Part shown: in pieces, positions 47,701 to 59,564 of the stretch
How positions within the stretch are numbered: the first letter of the stretch is position 1
Layout: each line of letters begins with the position of its first letter
DNA from: Moringa oleifera
Taxonomy: Eukaryota; Streptophyta; Magnoliopsida; Brassicales; Moringaceae
Length of the DNA stretch: 64,000 nt
Direction of reading: 5' to 3'
Assembly: GCA_021397835.1 (NCBI GenBank)
Contig: JAJFZO010000080.1
Location: forward strand, 62,001 to 126,000
Translations under genes and position numbers: made by a program
The notes under the pieces: generated by a model
The model's input: only the letters and a program-made list of their open reading frames with translations
Database searches by the model: none
Told to the model about the DNA's origin: nothing

Positions 47701-49470
47701 CCATAAGATCAATCACTATTGGAGTAACTTGAGAGGTAGTAGAGAAGCTGAGCAATGGTGATGAAGTCAAGGTTGAGATGGTGGTACTCCGTTAACACCC
47801 TAACTTTATTGTCCTTTTACACTTCCTAGAACCCTTTTGCGTACTCCTTAGAAATGATCTTCTCTAGCTCTTCACTATTCTTAAAAGCTACCACAGCTTC
47901 CTCTTTAACATTAGACAATTACTCAAGATGATCTTTTTTTTTTTTTCCTATTGAAAACTAAACTTTGCTTTTATTTTCTCCATCTCTACCCTTCGCATAA
48001 AAATTTTTTTATCTACCATTTTTTTTTACAGCTAAAGAAAGGAAACTTTAATTATCAATTTAGCTCATTTCTTATAGGTTCCTTTAAGAATCCTTTCAAC
48101 CTTTTAGAATACAAATTCAGCTTGATTTTGAATCTTGTATTCTTTTACTATTAGGGTAGACACCTGGATATCCTGTAACCAGAAAGATATATATATATAT
48201 ATTAATGAAAAATGAGAATGTAAATATTGTTCAAGTAGAAGGATACGAGTTTTACCTAAGCCAGTAGATTGGACATCCTCTCTATATGCATTTTCTTCCT
48301 ATCTGATACCACTGATGATGTAAAACTTGATGGAACCACTTAAAGAATAATTTTCTTAATATTCTGGGCTAAAGAAGAAGTAGTGATAGTTACAGGCTTC
48401 TATTGAGAGAAAAAGTCTATAAAAGTAATCATTTTTTATGAAGCACTTTGCTAGGTTCCTATCTTCTGCCGAAAAATCGTTGCCACTTTGCCTTTCTTAA
48501 AGAAAGAGTTTGAAGGTGTCTTTTTAACCACCTTCACCACCTTCTGAAAATTTCTTTTTCCATCTCTACTAGCTCCTCAAAATAAGAAGAGTTAGTGACA
48601 ATCTACCAAGAGTTATATAGCAAAAAATTCATTACTTGATGATGAAGACTTTGCTTCATCTAAAGGAAAAGGGTTAGGAGCTTTGCTAAGAAAGGGTCTT
48701 CTGATGGGGAAGGGAATCTAGGTAGGGTAAAGAAAGAGCGTACTAAAGCAGACTTTAAAGAAGAGTCTATTACTAGAGACAAAATGAGGGGCAAATTGAA
48801 AGGTACTAATGGATGACACAGATGGGAAGCTCTTAGAAACCAAGTAAGAGTGTACTCTAGCTATTTAGGCTTCCTCAAAATAGAATGACATAAGTATAGT
48901 CTTCTCGTTGCTTACCAAAGTTTACTTGGAAGCAATAATGGACTCATGAAAGTGGTGTTGCTATCATAGTCCTGACTAGGTGAGGTCCGTTGGTTAATCT
49001 TATGGAGAATCCTATTCTAAAGAACCCAGAAATAAGATTTCCTCTAAACTTCACTATGTTTGGAACATCAAAAACAAAGAAGGAGAATCTTTGGAAAAGA
49101 AAGATTAAAATCTTTTGGGGTGTCCCAGATGGTTTTTTAGTTGCTTTAGCTAAAAGAAGTTAAAGAATAACAAAGGTGATAACGCTATGATTCTTAGATG
49201 TAAACACCAAGTAAAGCAAGAAACAAACATCCTCCAAGAATTGGGAACTAGGTAAGAAGAGGATACCCTTTAATTTTTATAAACCTCTCTAAATAAAATG
49301 TTTAGAGAAACTTATAAGCCTCCTTTGAGACATTCCTCAAACACACAAAGGGCATCTGCCTTTTAAACTAGAGTCTCTCATCCAAGGTGGGTATCACCAT
49401 GTTCCCCAAGGCAAGAATCCTTTAAACTTTTTTAATTCTAACTAAATCCCTATTAGTAACTCCTGAAGGA
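47701..49470 (-). pseudogene. Gypsy-type plant transposon ORF relic (Transposase_28-like)
   Basis: Decayed minus-strand ORF. At about 49400-48950 fragments read HGDTHLG, FEECLKGGL.VSLNILFREVY, LVPNSWRMFVSCFTWCLHL, LLFFNFF.LKQLKNHLG, following the plan of the 'putative gypsy type transposon' domain (PF04195). Downstream come RNFQKVVKVVKKTPSNSFFK and KGKVATIFRQK (about 48560-48470), then EEAVVAFKNSEELEKIISKE and YAKGF (about 47905-47820) and HHLNLDFI, the usual C-terminal '.AF..SEEF...' segment. Many stops. Assignment rests on pattern memory. Confidence 0.55.
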
Positions 49471-51150
49471 CCTACAAATTTCATGATAAACTAAAGTATA
49501 CAAGAAAAAAAAATTTAAAAAAGGGAAAATTAGATAGAGAAAAAGAGCTCTATCGTAAAAAATGGAGACTTGCCTTAAGAACATTTGTAAAGCTTAGAAG
49601 GAATGAAATGAGGTTTCTAGGCAAAAGAATGAGGAAGATTATGAGGAGAAAACAACCAAGTGAGAAAAAATGTTTTCAAGAAGAATTAGCCTTTAAAGAA
49701 AGTAGTCGCGAAGAATAGTATCTTCGAAAGCGATACCATTGAAGTGACACGATGAGCTAATGTAGCATGGCGTGGTTATGCACCTCTAATGACGAAATAA
49801 AAAAATAATCGTTACAGTAAATGGAGTAGCTGTTGTGGCAAGAAAAACTAGGTGGCATGACATTAATGGACAACAGTAATAAGGTGGCAAAATAAAGTTT
49901 CACTCACCCACTCAGTCACTAATTGACATGGCATTACGCTAATGGGTGATACTATTAACATTGTAGAAAACAGTCTTGCTAAATCACTGTTCCTTAAATA
50001 CTGTGGCACGGGTTTAATGGGCGACATTATCATATCAGGCTGAAACATAATGAGAGGTGATATGGCATAGAATGCTGACTTGATGATGAATCAGTAGAGG
50101 CAAACTTGCCCACTTAGCAGAAACTTCGCATGTGAGAGCAAACCCGCTGACATGGTAGTTTACTCAAAGGCAATACACTTTACAGAATAACTGAAGCTGA
50201 ATTCTTCAGCTAAAAGACGTGTTTCCAATCAAAAATCTCATATAAAAAGTCAAAATGCATGGAAGATTGAATCTTGTCGCTAAAAACAAGAATTAAGCAT
50301 GGGTTTAAGAGAATTAGATGACATGATGAAGGTCAGTTGGCATACTTGTTCTTAGGCAACACCGATAAGAATGGACAAAATTGAACATATTACCACATCC
50401 AAAGAAGTTGAAAAATAAGAAAATTAATTCAAAATTGGTCAGTGCACTTTGACAAAGTCTTTCTAGACCTCCCAAAGTGAAGGATGCTATTGAAGACTAG
50501 AAATAGACACTACTAGGTCTCACAACACTTCTTTGATCTTCCTATCATTTACTATTAACCTGCGCCATTAAAGAGCTTAAAAATAGCTACTGAAGCCTAC
50601 AGCTAGACATCCATGCTCAAATTCATGAATTCGTACTCACACTTAAACGCATAAAAAAAAAAAGCCTTTAGCACCTACAAACACTCTTAGAAAAAAAAAT
50701 AATATTGTAGTTTCATTAAAATTAATATAAGCTTTTGTTTCTGATGAGAACAACTTCCAGTTGAGATTCTATATTGACAAAAGGAGAAATCGACAAAAAC
50801 CGTAAAGGACTTCCAAAGATATAAGAACTATCTTCTTAAATTTATGGTAAATTACTTATTTTCTTAAATATGTTTTTTTTTGTTAAGACATCATTAGATC
50901 TTGTTAAGATATATGTTATAATTTATTCAATATTTATCAATGCATCATATTGTAGGCATACTTCCATAATAAAGTTCTTCTCTTATAAAATATTTTGTGA
51001 TAGAAGAAAAACTATATATAACACTTAATTTGGAGAAGAATGGGTAAGTAAGTGTAAACCGCTCACGTTCTCCTTCAAAAAAAAAAAAAGTTTTAGTACA
51101 TCAAGATGGGGTAAGTGCCAAATTTTAAGTATTTTAACAAAAAATACCAT
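49471..51150. other. Unassigned, probably transposon-derived
   Basis: No coding signal or terminal structure recognised. It contains Gly/Thr-poor AT-rich sequence and short A tracts. Confidence 0.4.
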
Positions 51151-51370
51151 TAAATTATTTTTAAGAAAGAAATCAAAATAGTACCTATTTCTGGGTGTTT
51201 TGGGGGTGCTAATCCTTCTTCAAGTACAACTAATTGCCAGACCTAGGATCTTATTTTTAAAATAAAAAATCAATTAAGCCTTCAATCGCACTTACAATAG
51301 GTTGGTGGCAACTTCTAAATTTTTTCTCATTCTATAAGTTTCCTCGGTTGAAACTCGGGTTGTGATATTA
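51150..51370 (+). repeat. LTR/UTR-like segment R, plus orientation
   Basis: Contains 'ttttgggggtgctaatcc' and 'ggttggtggcaact', then 'ctcggttgaaactcgggttg'. The block recurs in inverted orientation at about 58090-58330, so repeat D copy 2 sits between inverted copies. The 'gtggcaact' context resembles sequence near gypsy LTR borders, but no TG...CA ends are definable. Confidence 0.5.
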
Positions 51371-52196
51371 AGTAATAGAAGCAAAAATAAACAAAGAAAG
51401 CTCTATGCTGAAAACAGAGATGAAGAAAATAAAGGTAAACTTTGAGCTTCAATAAGAGAGGTTTAACAGAGAGCACTCCGAGTAGATAACTACTACCAAA
51501 GAAGAGGTTATAATAGCTTTAAAAGAGTAAAGAGCTTAAAAAGCTAACGTTAAAAAAGTGTATTGAAGTTTTTTGGGCAGTCAAGAAAGAAACCAATGCT
51601 AGAATCCTAAAGAAGTATCCTAATCTAAGCTTGGATTTTATTATAATTGAGCCAAGATCAGACTCAACATCTCAGTCATCTTCACAGTTCTTGAACCAAT
51701 TGGGACTTTGGCATTCAATGACCCAAATTCTGCAAAAGCTCAGTGAGGATTCTATTGAATCTAAAGAAAAAAAAATTAGATGTATTTTTATTTGTATTTT
51801 AAACTCTTTGTGATTCAATCTCTTAAGTATGAATGGACTAACTTTTTCTTTCAACCATTTACACTATCTTTTGCACACTTTTCCTAAGAGATTATCGCCT
51901 AAAAAAATGAAAGTGAGAAAGTTTGTTTATAAACGTGTAGTCAAAAATATAAATGGATAATTTCATCCAACACCATTCAAATAGAGTCTTGACTCTTTTT
52001 AAAATATTTCAGACCTTCCCTAAGAAAATGACAAACTCTTCCTTTTTAAAGAAGAGTGTCAAAAATGGAGTATGAGTGTCTAAAAACTCTACCATTAGCT
52101 AATTATAGTAATTCTTCTTCTAGTGTAAAAAATCAAATTACTTCAACATCTATTTTTGTATATGCATGAAGACTGTTCTAATATCTTAGAAAGACT

Positions 52197-55100
52197 TACT
52201 ACAACAAAATGGACATTTTTTAATAGTTATAAAAAATCTTTCTTGACGGTTGTAAAACCCTCTTCTTAGATACCGACGTTAAAGATCTAGACAAAAAGAT
52301 AAATCATCATTAAAATACCTTTTCTTGATGGTCATCTTCCACTTTAGATGACAATCATCCAAAATTTTTTAATTTAAATTAAATAAAAAATATAAAATCC
52401 AACAAAATATATTTTTTGTCCATTCTATTGGAACCAATTAGAAAACAAATGGTTAATTTAATAATTTTAAATTAAAAATCTAGAATTATAAATTAAATAT
52501 ATATATCACATCGGTATCTCAAGAATCAAATTATATGTTTAGTAAGTACAATGGGAGTTACAGTTTGTAATCGATATCAAAGGTTACGTAACATTTTTTT
52601 ATATATAAATTATTCGAATTTAATTATTTTTTAAAAAATAATTAATTCAGACGTTAATTCTTTAGAATCGATGTCATATTAACTATTTATTTTTATTATT
52701 ATTATTTACCTACTACAAATCTTATGCCATTAATTATATTACAAAATTACATTTAAAGAATTACACTTCAATATGTATCATATAAAAATTTGACAATCAA
52801 TCACATTTTACAACATCATCGTCATCAGACACATTCAACATATCATATATACTCTAATTTGCATAAAATCAATTACAGTCCAATATGCATACATCAATAC
52901 TTTCACACTTCTTCAACATTTTCATCACTTCTCCAATATTATAGTACAAAATAATACACAAAACCATGCTTGAATAATACATATCAACACTTTTATCACT
53001 TTCTCCAATGTTATTGTACAAAATAATATACCAAACATACTCCAATAATATATATCAACCCTTTCATCACTTCTTCAACATACACTACAACAATAATACA
53101 TTAAACAAATTTCAAGATATATTCAAATATTATAGTCTTCTAATAACATACGAAAAGATTGTCAATCAAATATTTTTTTGAAGTAACTAAATGATCATTT
53201 TAATATTTACATTAAAAATATGAAGTATATGTATAATATATATTAATTATTCAAATATACAAAAGATGACATACATGAAATAAGGTCTTCCTCTCTTTAT
53301 TAAAGCCCTCAAGTAATTCAATGTAAATTTATAAAAATCTTTCCTTAAATCATTTATTTCTAATTCAGCATACATGCTTTTATCTTTCAATTGTATCTTT
53401 TTTTAAAAAATAAGTAAATACATTAGTAATTTTTTATAATAAATATATTAGCTAATTAAATAATTATCAACAACTTACTATTTTATAAAAAAAAAAAAGC
53501 TCACTATATCTTTCCATGATATCCCTCATGTATGCTATAACATAGTAACCATACTTAATATTAGTAAGCTGCTGTGGACACTGAATTGAAACAATGGAAA
53601 TGTCAACATACTAAAAAAATTCAAAAACCTATAAGAAATATAAAATTTCATTACACTATAGACACCTGAGCAATAAAACTTCTAAAAATTTTTCTTGAAA
53701 ATCCAAGCGCATGAATCACTATATACATCTTAAAAGCACTGCAAATAAATATTATTCATATATAAAATTGCAGAATATCATATCTAAAATATAATTATAG
53801 TAAATATTTATTAACTCACGTTGCGATTAGGTCTCTCATATCATTTCGATCACCATGGCCCAAAGGATCAAAAATTGTGTATAAATCAGGCTCCACTATA
53901 ACCAATATCCAATATGCTTTACATTATCAAATATAATTTCAATAAGCCTAATGTTCATAAATATGTTTGTAATTAAAATTATGTTTCTACTTCCTTGATG
54001 TTGTAAGGAACCATACGATTCCTTAATCATGTGCTGCTTGCCCCATCCTTGTAGCATGATATTGAGCTTCCTCTTTAATATTATTATAGTTCCCTGATAA
54101 TACCATCATCAGATCAGCAAATATGTAATTGCTATTCAAGTTAGAGTGACCAATGTATCTTTATAAAGCTTTTTAGAGCACAAAAGGAAAGTATAACTAA
54201 TAATTTTGAAAAAAATTCAAATAAAAGATAGTAATTAAAAACAATACGCATACATGATCTAAGCCTAAATGATAGTAGCAAGTCCTCCATATGGCAAAGT
54301 TAAAGGATGTCATCTCTGCAAAGTACATTGAGTCTTCAATAGAAAAATTTTTACATCCATGGAATGGTTACCGTCATATTTACGTTCATGTGATGACACG
54401 CATAATGATAATGAAATCTGAGCATATTCCTTATGGATTCCATAGGCCATTCTTCTACATAAGTTTATGGTGCAGATTTAGATGACACTTTAAAAAACAA
54501 ATATTATATTCCAATAATTAATTCTTAAATTTCATAAAAATGATACATAATACAATAATAAGTGACTTGAATGCTAAGAGCAATAATTCAATATAATGGC
54601 CAATTGACATGTGTCCAAGTAGCTTGAGATATAGTAAACATATCTAAATTAAGGACCGATCAAGGCAAATGAGCATTAGGCTTTAAAGTTATCGTGATTT
54701 GAACTCTGACATCATCCTCAATTATGTCATAGCCATGGATCATCTTATTCATGATAGGATCAATGAAAATTGCCCATAGGCTACAACATTATCAATATTA
54801 TTAAGTGCCATCCAGTGTGACAAACACTACAATGAAAAAATACAAAGTCAAGTTAAGTGCATGACAAATTAAATTACTTTAAATGATAAAAACATGACAT
54901 ACCTTGGAACTGATAAGTTGAACTATTGGTGCTTGTGTTGAATGCAATGTGAGATCTTCACCATCATCCTCATAAATGGAACGTACCCCATTTATATTGT
55001 TACTAACTTTACTAAAACATTTATAATCAAATTGAGTACTCTAAGTTGTACTCGTATCATCCAATAGATGTCTATGATCATTGATCCAATTTAGTATGTC

Positions 55101-57675
55101 CATGAATTTTTTCTTGGTTGCTTTCTCATGAATCAAAATTAATGGCATCCTAACTTTTTGCCTAAAAAAAGAAGTAACGGACACTCTAGAATTAACACCT
55201 CTCACAGGTCTAAAATGTTCAAGAGTATCAATGGCCTTCGTAAGTACATCTTTCACATTAAAAGGCTCTAAAAGCACCCTGTGTGGCCTGTGCCATTAGC
55301 TCATCATGCAAATATCCAATTAAAGCATAAAACTTTTGTGAATGTTTGAATGCAAGAAAGTAAAAAAAAAAAAAGTATAAAATACCAAAATGTTTATTGT
55401 CTTCTCAATACATTCTTTGTCTAGTTTATTGCTGTACTTATCTTTCGAATTAACCCATACTACTTTCCATAATGTGGCACGATTAATATCTCCATCAATA
55501 CACAAAGATTTCCTCTGCATAGTTAGATTGGAAGTAAACTTATTTCAATATTAGTGTAATTTATACACATTAAAATAAAAAACAAAATTTAACTTACAAG
55601 TTCAATCTCTAATCTGGTTAAACCTTTATGAGATAAACAATAAAAAAAAGACCTTTTTCTTCCTCCTTTCCATTTGTACTTTTCTTATATCCTGTAACTA
55701 ATGTCATTATTAGGTAAATATTATAAAAATGTGCATAATATTATGGTATACTTACAGCATCTAAAATTTTTAGATAGACATGAGTTAACAAACTCACTTA
55801 AAACATGAGGTTGAATGATGCTCCTATACTCAACAAAAGGATCTCGAAGGCATTCTAGATCTTCCAAGAACAAGATAATATGTTTACTGCTAAGAGTTGT
55901 CTTGAATTTCTTCCATTTTAATGTAGCAAATTGTAACACATACTTTTTCATGCTCTCATCAATGTCAAGTGCACCCTTAAAGTGTATCAACAATTAAAAC
56001 CAATCAAACTTATGAACAAAGTGATAAAATAAGAAAAATATAATAATATTGCATGTTACATACCGAAATTTGATCCCACAGTTTGTTTTTTAGTTCTACA
56101 GTACTTAATACCAATTTGTGATGTTTATGGGTAACGCTTGACTCATTGAGACATCATTGTAACTAATGAATTCCACATTATGTTTTTCAACAAGTTGTCC
56201 CTTATTATTAGCCTCAACTTGTATCTTTTCACTTGAGTCGACTTTTGATAACTTTAGGCAAATGGGTGATACCTCGTTTTTTTCCTTTTCTTGCTTCTTC
56301 CTGGAGCTCAAGGCTTGTGATGGATCCATGATATCTACATATATGAAATAAAAAATCAAATTAGTACAATTATGATTAACATCTAAGACAAGCAATGCAA
56401 AGGTAACTAAAATTTTAATTTAATTAATTAAGTATTAAAAATAAATAATAAAGTTATTTTTTATTAATTCATAATGGAAAACTTAATAAAATTATTAAAT
56501 TATAATGTGTTCCCTAATGGTAAAAAATTTATGATAAAACTATAATAAATAAATAAAAATAAAAATAAATACTTTTATTAATTGAGTAGTATGAAACACT
56601 TATGTAATTTTAATTTTATTGAATGAATTTTTAAATATTACAAAATTCAAAGTTTATTTATCAATACTTAAAAATTAAAGATATAACAACTATGCATTAA
56701 CAAAATGTAGTGGTCTCGAATATATTTTATGTAGTCAAAATGTGATGGTCCCGAATTCCCAATTTGAATGCCTCAAGAACACTAATGAATGCATTAACAA
56801 AACATCAACATAACATTAGTAATGCATCATCACCAAATGTCCATTTCACGTCCACCTCTTTATCTAACAAAGCTCTTAGAACCAAAATCTATAATACAAC
56901 AAAATGACACTCTCTTGCATTAGTTTACATAATTGTTAAATTGCATTACGAGTTATGATGAACAAACTAAAATAAATTTCATTTATCTCAACTTTCATGG
57001 ATAGATACTGTTAAAACTTATATGAAACAAATGCAAAATTATTTTGCAAATTAGCAAATGAAAGAAGGGTTTAAAATTTTCGGTTAAGGCTCACATCACT
57101 GTGGCTTCCTCTTACGGCAGGGTCGGGTTTCGGGATGGATCGGTAGTTGCTCGGATATACTTCATCGATGATGAATCTCACGGTGAGAGAGAGAGACAAT
57201 GATAAAGAAAACAAGCAATGGCCAAATCACCCGATAAAGAACCATCTCAAATTTGCAATTTTGGCATAAAGATGGAGTCAGATGGTGTAAGACAATGGAT
57301 AAAACTGACCAAGAAGAGAGAGAAAAAGGGAAAGAGAGAGTAAATAAGAAGCATTAAAACACAATCAACAACTAGATTTGGTACCAAATCTATAAGATTC
57401 TGATTATAAGTGTAATTTCCTTGTAAGTTAAATGTAAAGCAATATGAAAAAATGTTTTTCTTAATGGTCGTGCATTAACCATCAAGAAAGGGTTTTAAAA
57501 AATGTAACTTTCTCATCAATTTCTTGATAATCAACAAGAAAATGAAATTGCCAGGCCTAGTTTCTTGTCGATTCTTATGAAATTGACAAGAAATTGATCT
57601 GGTCATTGTTTTGGTAACGAGTTATACAAAATCATCATTTATTTAGTGTCATGAAATCTCCTTTTTGTTGTAGTG
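52197..57675 (-). mobile_element. Complete CACTA transposon (5479 bp) with 3-bp target duplication
   Basis: Terminal inverted repeats: the left begins TACTACAACAAAATGGACA (first base C to T) and the right, read inward on the minus strand, begins CACTACAACAAAAAGGAG. The 3-bp flanks are identical, 'act' at 52194-52196 and 57676-57678, as expected of CACTA superfamily insertion. The paralogous repeat D copy 1 shows the uninterrupted site. Subterminal regions hold short repeats: about three copies of an 80-bp unit at 52900-53110 and 'ttcttgataat..'/'cttgtcgatt' motifs at 57450-57620. The element carries a TNP1/Ulp1-like gene on the minus strand. Confidence 0.9.
53500..56329 (-). pseudogene. CACTA-borne transposase-like / Ulp1 protease gene, catalytically dead
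   Basis: Multi-exon minus-strand gene inside the CACTA element. Start MDPSQALSSRKKQEKE at 56329; ELKNKLWDQIS at about 56097-56061; SMKKYVLQFATLKWKKFKTT and LSSKHIILF (about 55960-55880) match the plant En/Spm transposase domain; INRATLWKVVWVNSKDKY (about 55490-55430); DVLTKAIDTLEHFRPVRGV (about 55250-55190); VRVQITITLKPNAHLPWSV and SQATWTHVNWPL (about 54700-54595). The Ulp1 (C48 peptidase) core follows: YWILVIVEPDLYTIFDPLG (exon 53917-53820, good GT donor) and CPQQLTNIKYGYYVIAYMRD (about 53570-53515). The family's catalytic HW reads YW (codon 53912-53914), and the catalytic Cys of 'ECGYYV' is Tyr (53551-53553). Intron positions are partly uncertain. Confidence 0.75.
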
Positions 57676-58089
57676 ACTATTGTAGATTCTTCCTTATTTA
57701 AGAAAAGTGTCTTGTAAAAAATAAGATTGGGTAGAAAAACCCTCAAAATCTTTATTAAATCCTTCTCTAATCTCTGTTAAACTTTACAATATCAATATCA
57801 CGACTTTCCTCCTCAAAATAGACTTAGAAACTCAAAATTTAAAAAGTTTTTTTAAACTCAGAAAAAGAGTGGCATCTAAAAGGACCTTATATAAGGGTCT
57901 TCTGTGATTTATGAGACCATGCCTCACTCATCCAAGAGTTCACCTACTTGATTTTTATTTAGAAATCTGATTCTACCATTGTTAAACCCTAATGGTATCT
58001 TTTCCTATAGTCTTTCCAAAAGCAATGTTGTTGTTCTTCATGTTACAAAGTGACAATGTCACCTTTACTCCAATTTTTTAGTGAGGGAA

Positions 58090-58330
58090 AAATTTAGGTA
58101 TCAATAACTAAAGTCACAACCAAAGAAACTCGCAGCTGAGAAAGGTCAAGAGTTGCTACCAATCCTTTTGGGTGTGATTGATCACCATTACAATATAAGG
58201 GCACATTGATCTTTTGTTTTTTTTTTATTGGTTAAAACCTAGATTTGAAAGTCGTTTATGCTTAGAGAAGGATTACCCCCCAAAAAAGACTATACGTGGT
58301 ACCAGTTTAAATTATTTTCTATAAAAAATC
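58090..58330 (-). repeat. LTR/UTR-like segment R, inverted copy
   Basis: On the minus strand it reads 'ttttttggggggtaatcc', then 'ggattggtagcaactct' and 'gagtttctttggttgtga', the same order as in 51150-51370. It is diverged and slightly shorter. Confidence 0.5.
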
Positions 58331-59560
58331 ATAAGGATATTTTGAAAAAAGTATAAAGGACTTCATACTTATTCCATCTTTTGGTATTAAAACATTTTTA
58401 GTGGGAAAAAAGAAATTTGCACATCCTCATTTCTTTTCTCTTTCAAAATAAATATTTAAAACATACATTATATTTATCATAAGAAAAATAGTTTTTATTT
58501 ATTTTTAAAAATTACTATAATATAAGGATTACTCATTCATGACTTATTATCCTCATGCACCCTTAATGAGTTTCATAATAACTCTTATTGACAATTAGAT
58601 AAGTAAGCAAGATTAAAATCAAATAATTTAACAGAAGCTAAAAGGAACTTTCGCTCAATTAAGGAAATTTTAATAAAAAAATTATGAATCTTGATACACA
58701 AAAATTTACAAGAATCTAAATTCAAAATTTACCTCTTTGAAGTTTCTCACACTTTGTGTAGTAGGCCTAATCCTTTTTCTTCAAAAAACTCAAATAATTC
58801 AATAAGAATTTCAGAGAAATTTTTTCACAAGGGAGAAGTTCTGGAGAGAATAAAAGCTAATTAAATATAAATCTTTTTTTTTTTGTGTTGTATGCTAATA
58901 TGAGAATTCTATCTCCTGAATAAAGGATTTTATCTCTATTTATAAGATTTTCCTTGTGCATTTTAGCATCAAATTGTGGGTGGGTGCAGTGCGCCCTTGC
59001 CAACTTTTCTCCGCGAAGTCTATCATCCTTAATTTTGCTCTTTTAAAACTGTTATTGTTCAATTTAAGACTATTTCCAGAGTTTTTGGAGTTCTCTGATC
59101 ATCCCAGTATCATCAATTTTACTTATAAAGCCTTGAATTACTCAAGAATAGCTTTGTCGAGTCAAATACCTTCAGTGTGTTGCCCTTTTATTTTCCCAAA
59201 ATTTTGGTTTGAATTTAGATTTTTGATGATACTTATATCTATTCTCACAAATCCCCCATCTCTATGCATAATCCAATCTAAATCACATTTAATTTGGTGA
59301 CAATCGAGTGATATCTGAGTTATAAGGTACTGGGTGCACTGCTTTCAAGCACATTTACCACATCAGCAACTCATCTTGCCATGTTAGCATTGCTGGTGAC
59401 TAGGCAAGTCTTCCAACCATTCATCATCTGCCATATCATCAAAGAAGCAACATATAATATCCCTACTCTCACTACACTCACATATCATGATTGTAAATAC
59501 ATGTTTAGTCATATATATATATATATGTATAAGTTTAAATATGTAAACTATTGCTACAAG
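58331..59560. other. Unassigned spacer
   Basis: No domain recognised. A 114-codon open frame at 58956-59300 (+) has no recognisable motif. A short (AT)n run lies at 59511-59526. Confidence 0.4.
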
Positions 59561-59564
59561 AATT

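Larger units (their letters stand above)
51371..58079 (+). repeat. Repeat D, copy 2, split by a CACTA element
   Basis: Left part 51371-52196 and right part 57676-58079 align in order to 43381-44545. The coding-like portion is better preserved here: coiled-coil-like 'SSMLKTEMKKIKV' (about 51398-51440), then YWKFFGQ/AVKKETNARILKKYP and LSLDFIIIEPRSDSTSQSSS (about 51560-51690). A CACTA transposon is inserted at 52196/57676. Confidence 0.78.

Noticed and set aside
43381..58079. Repeat D copies as the two LTRs of one element
   Set aside because: The copies begin with coding-like sequence and lack TG...CA ends, a primer-binding site and a polypurine tract; segment R flanks only one of them.
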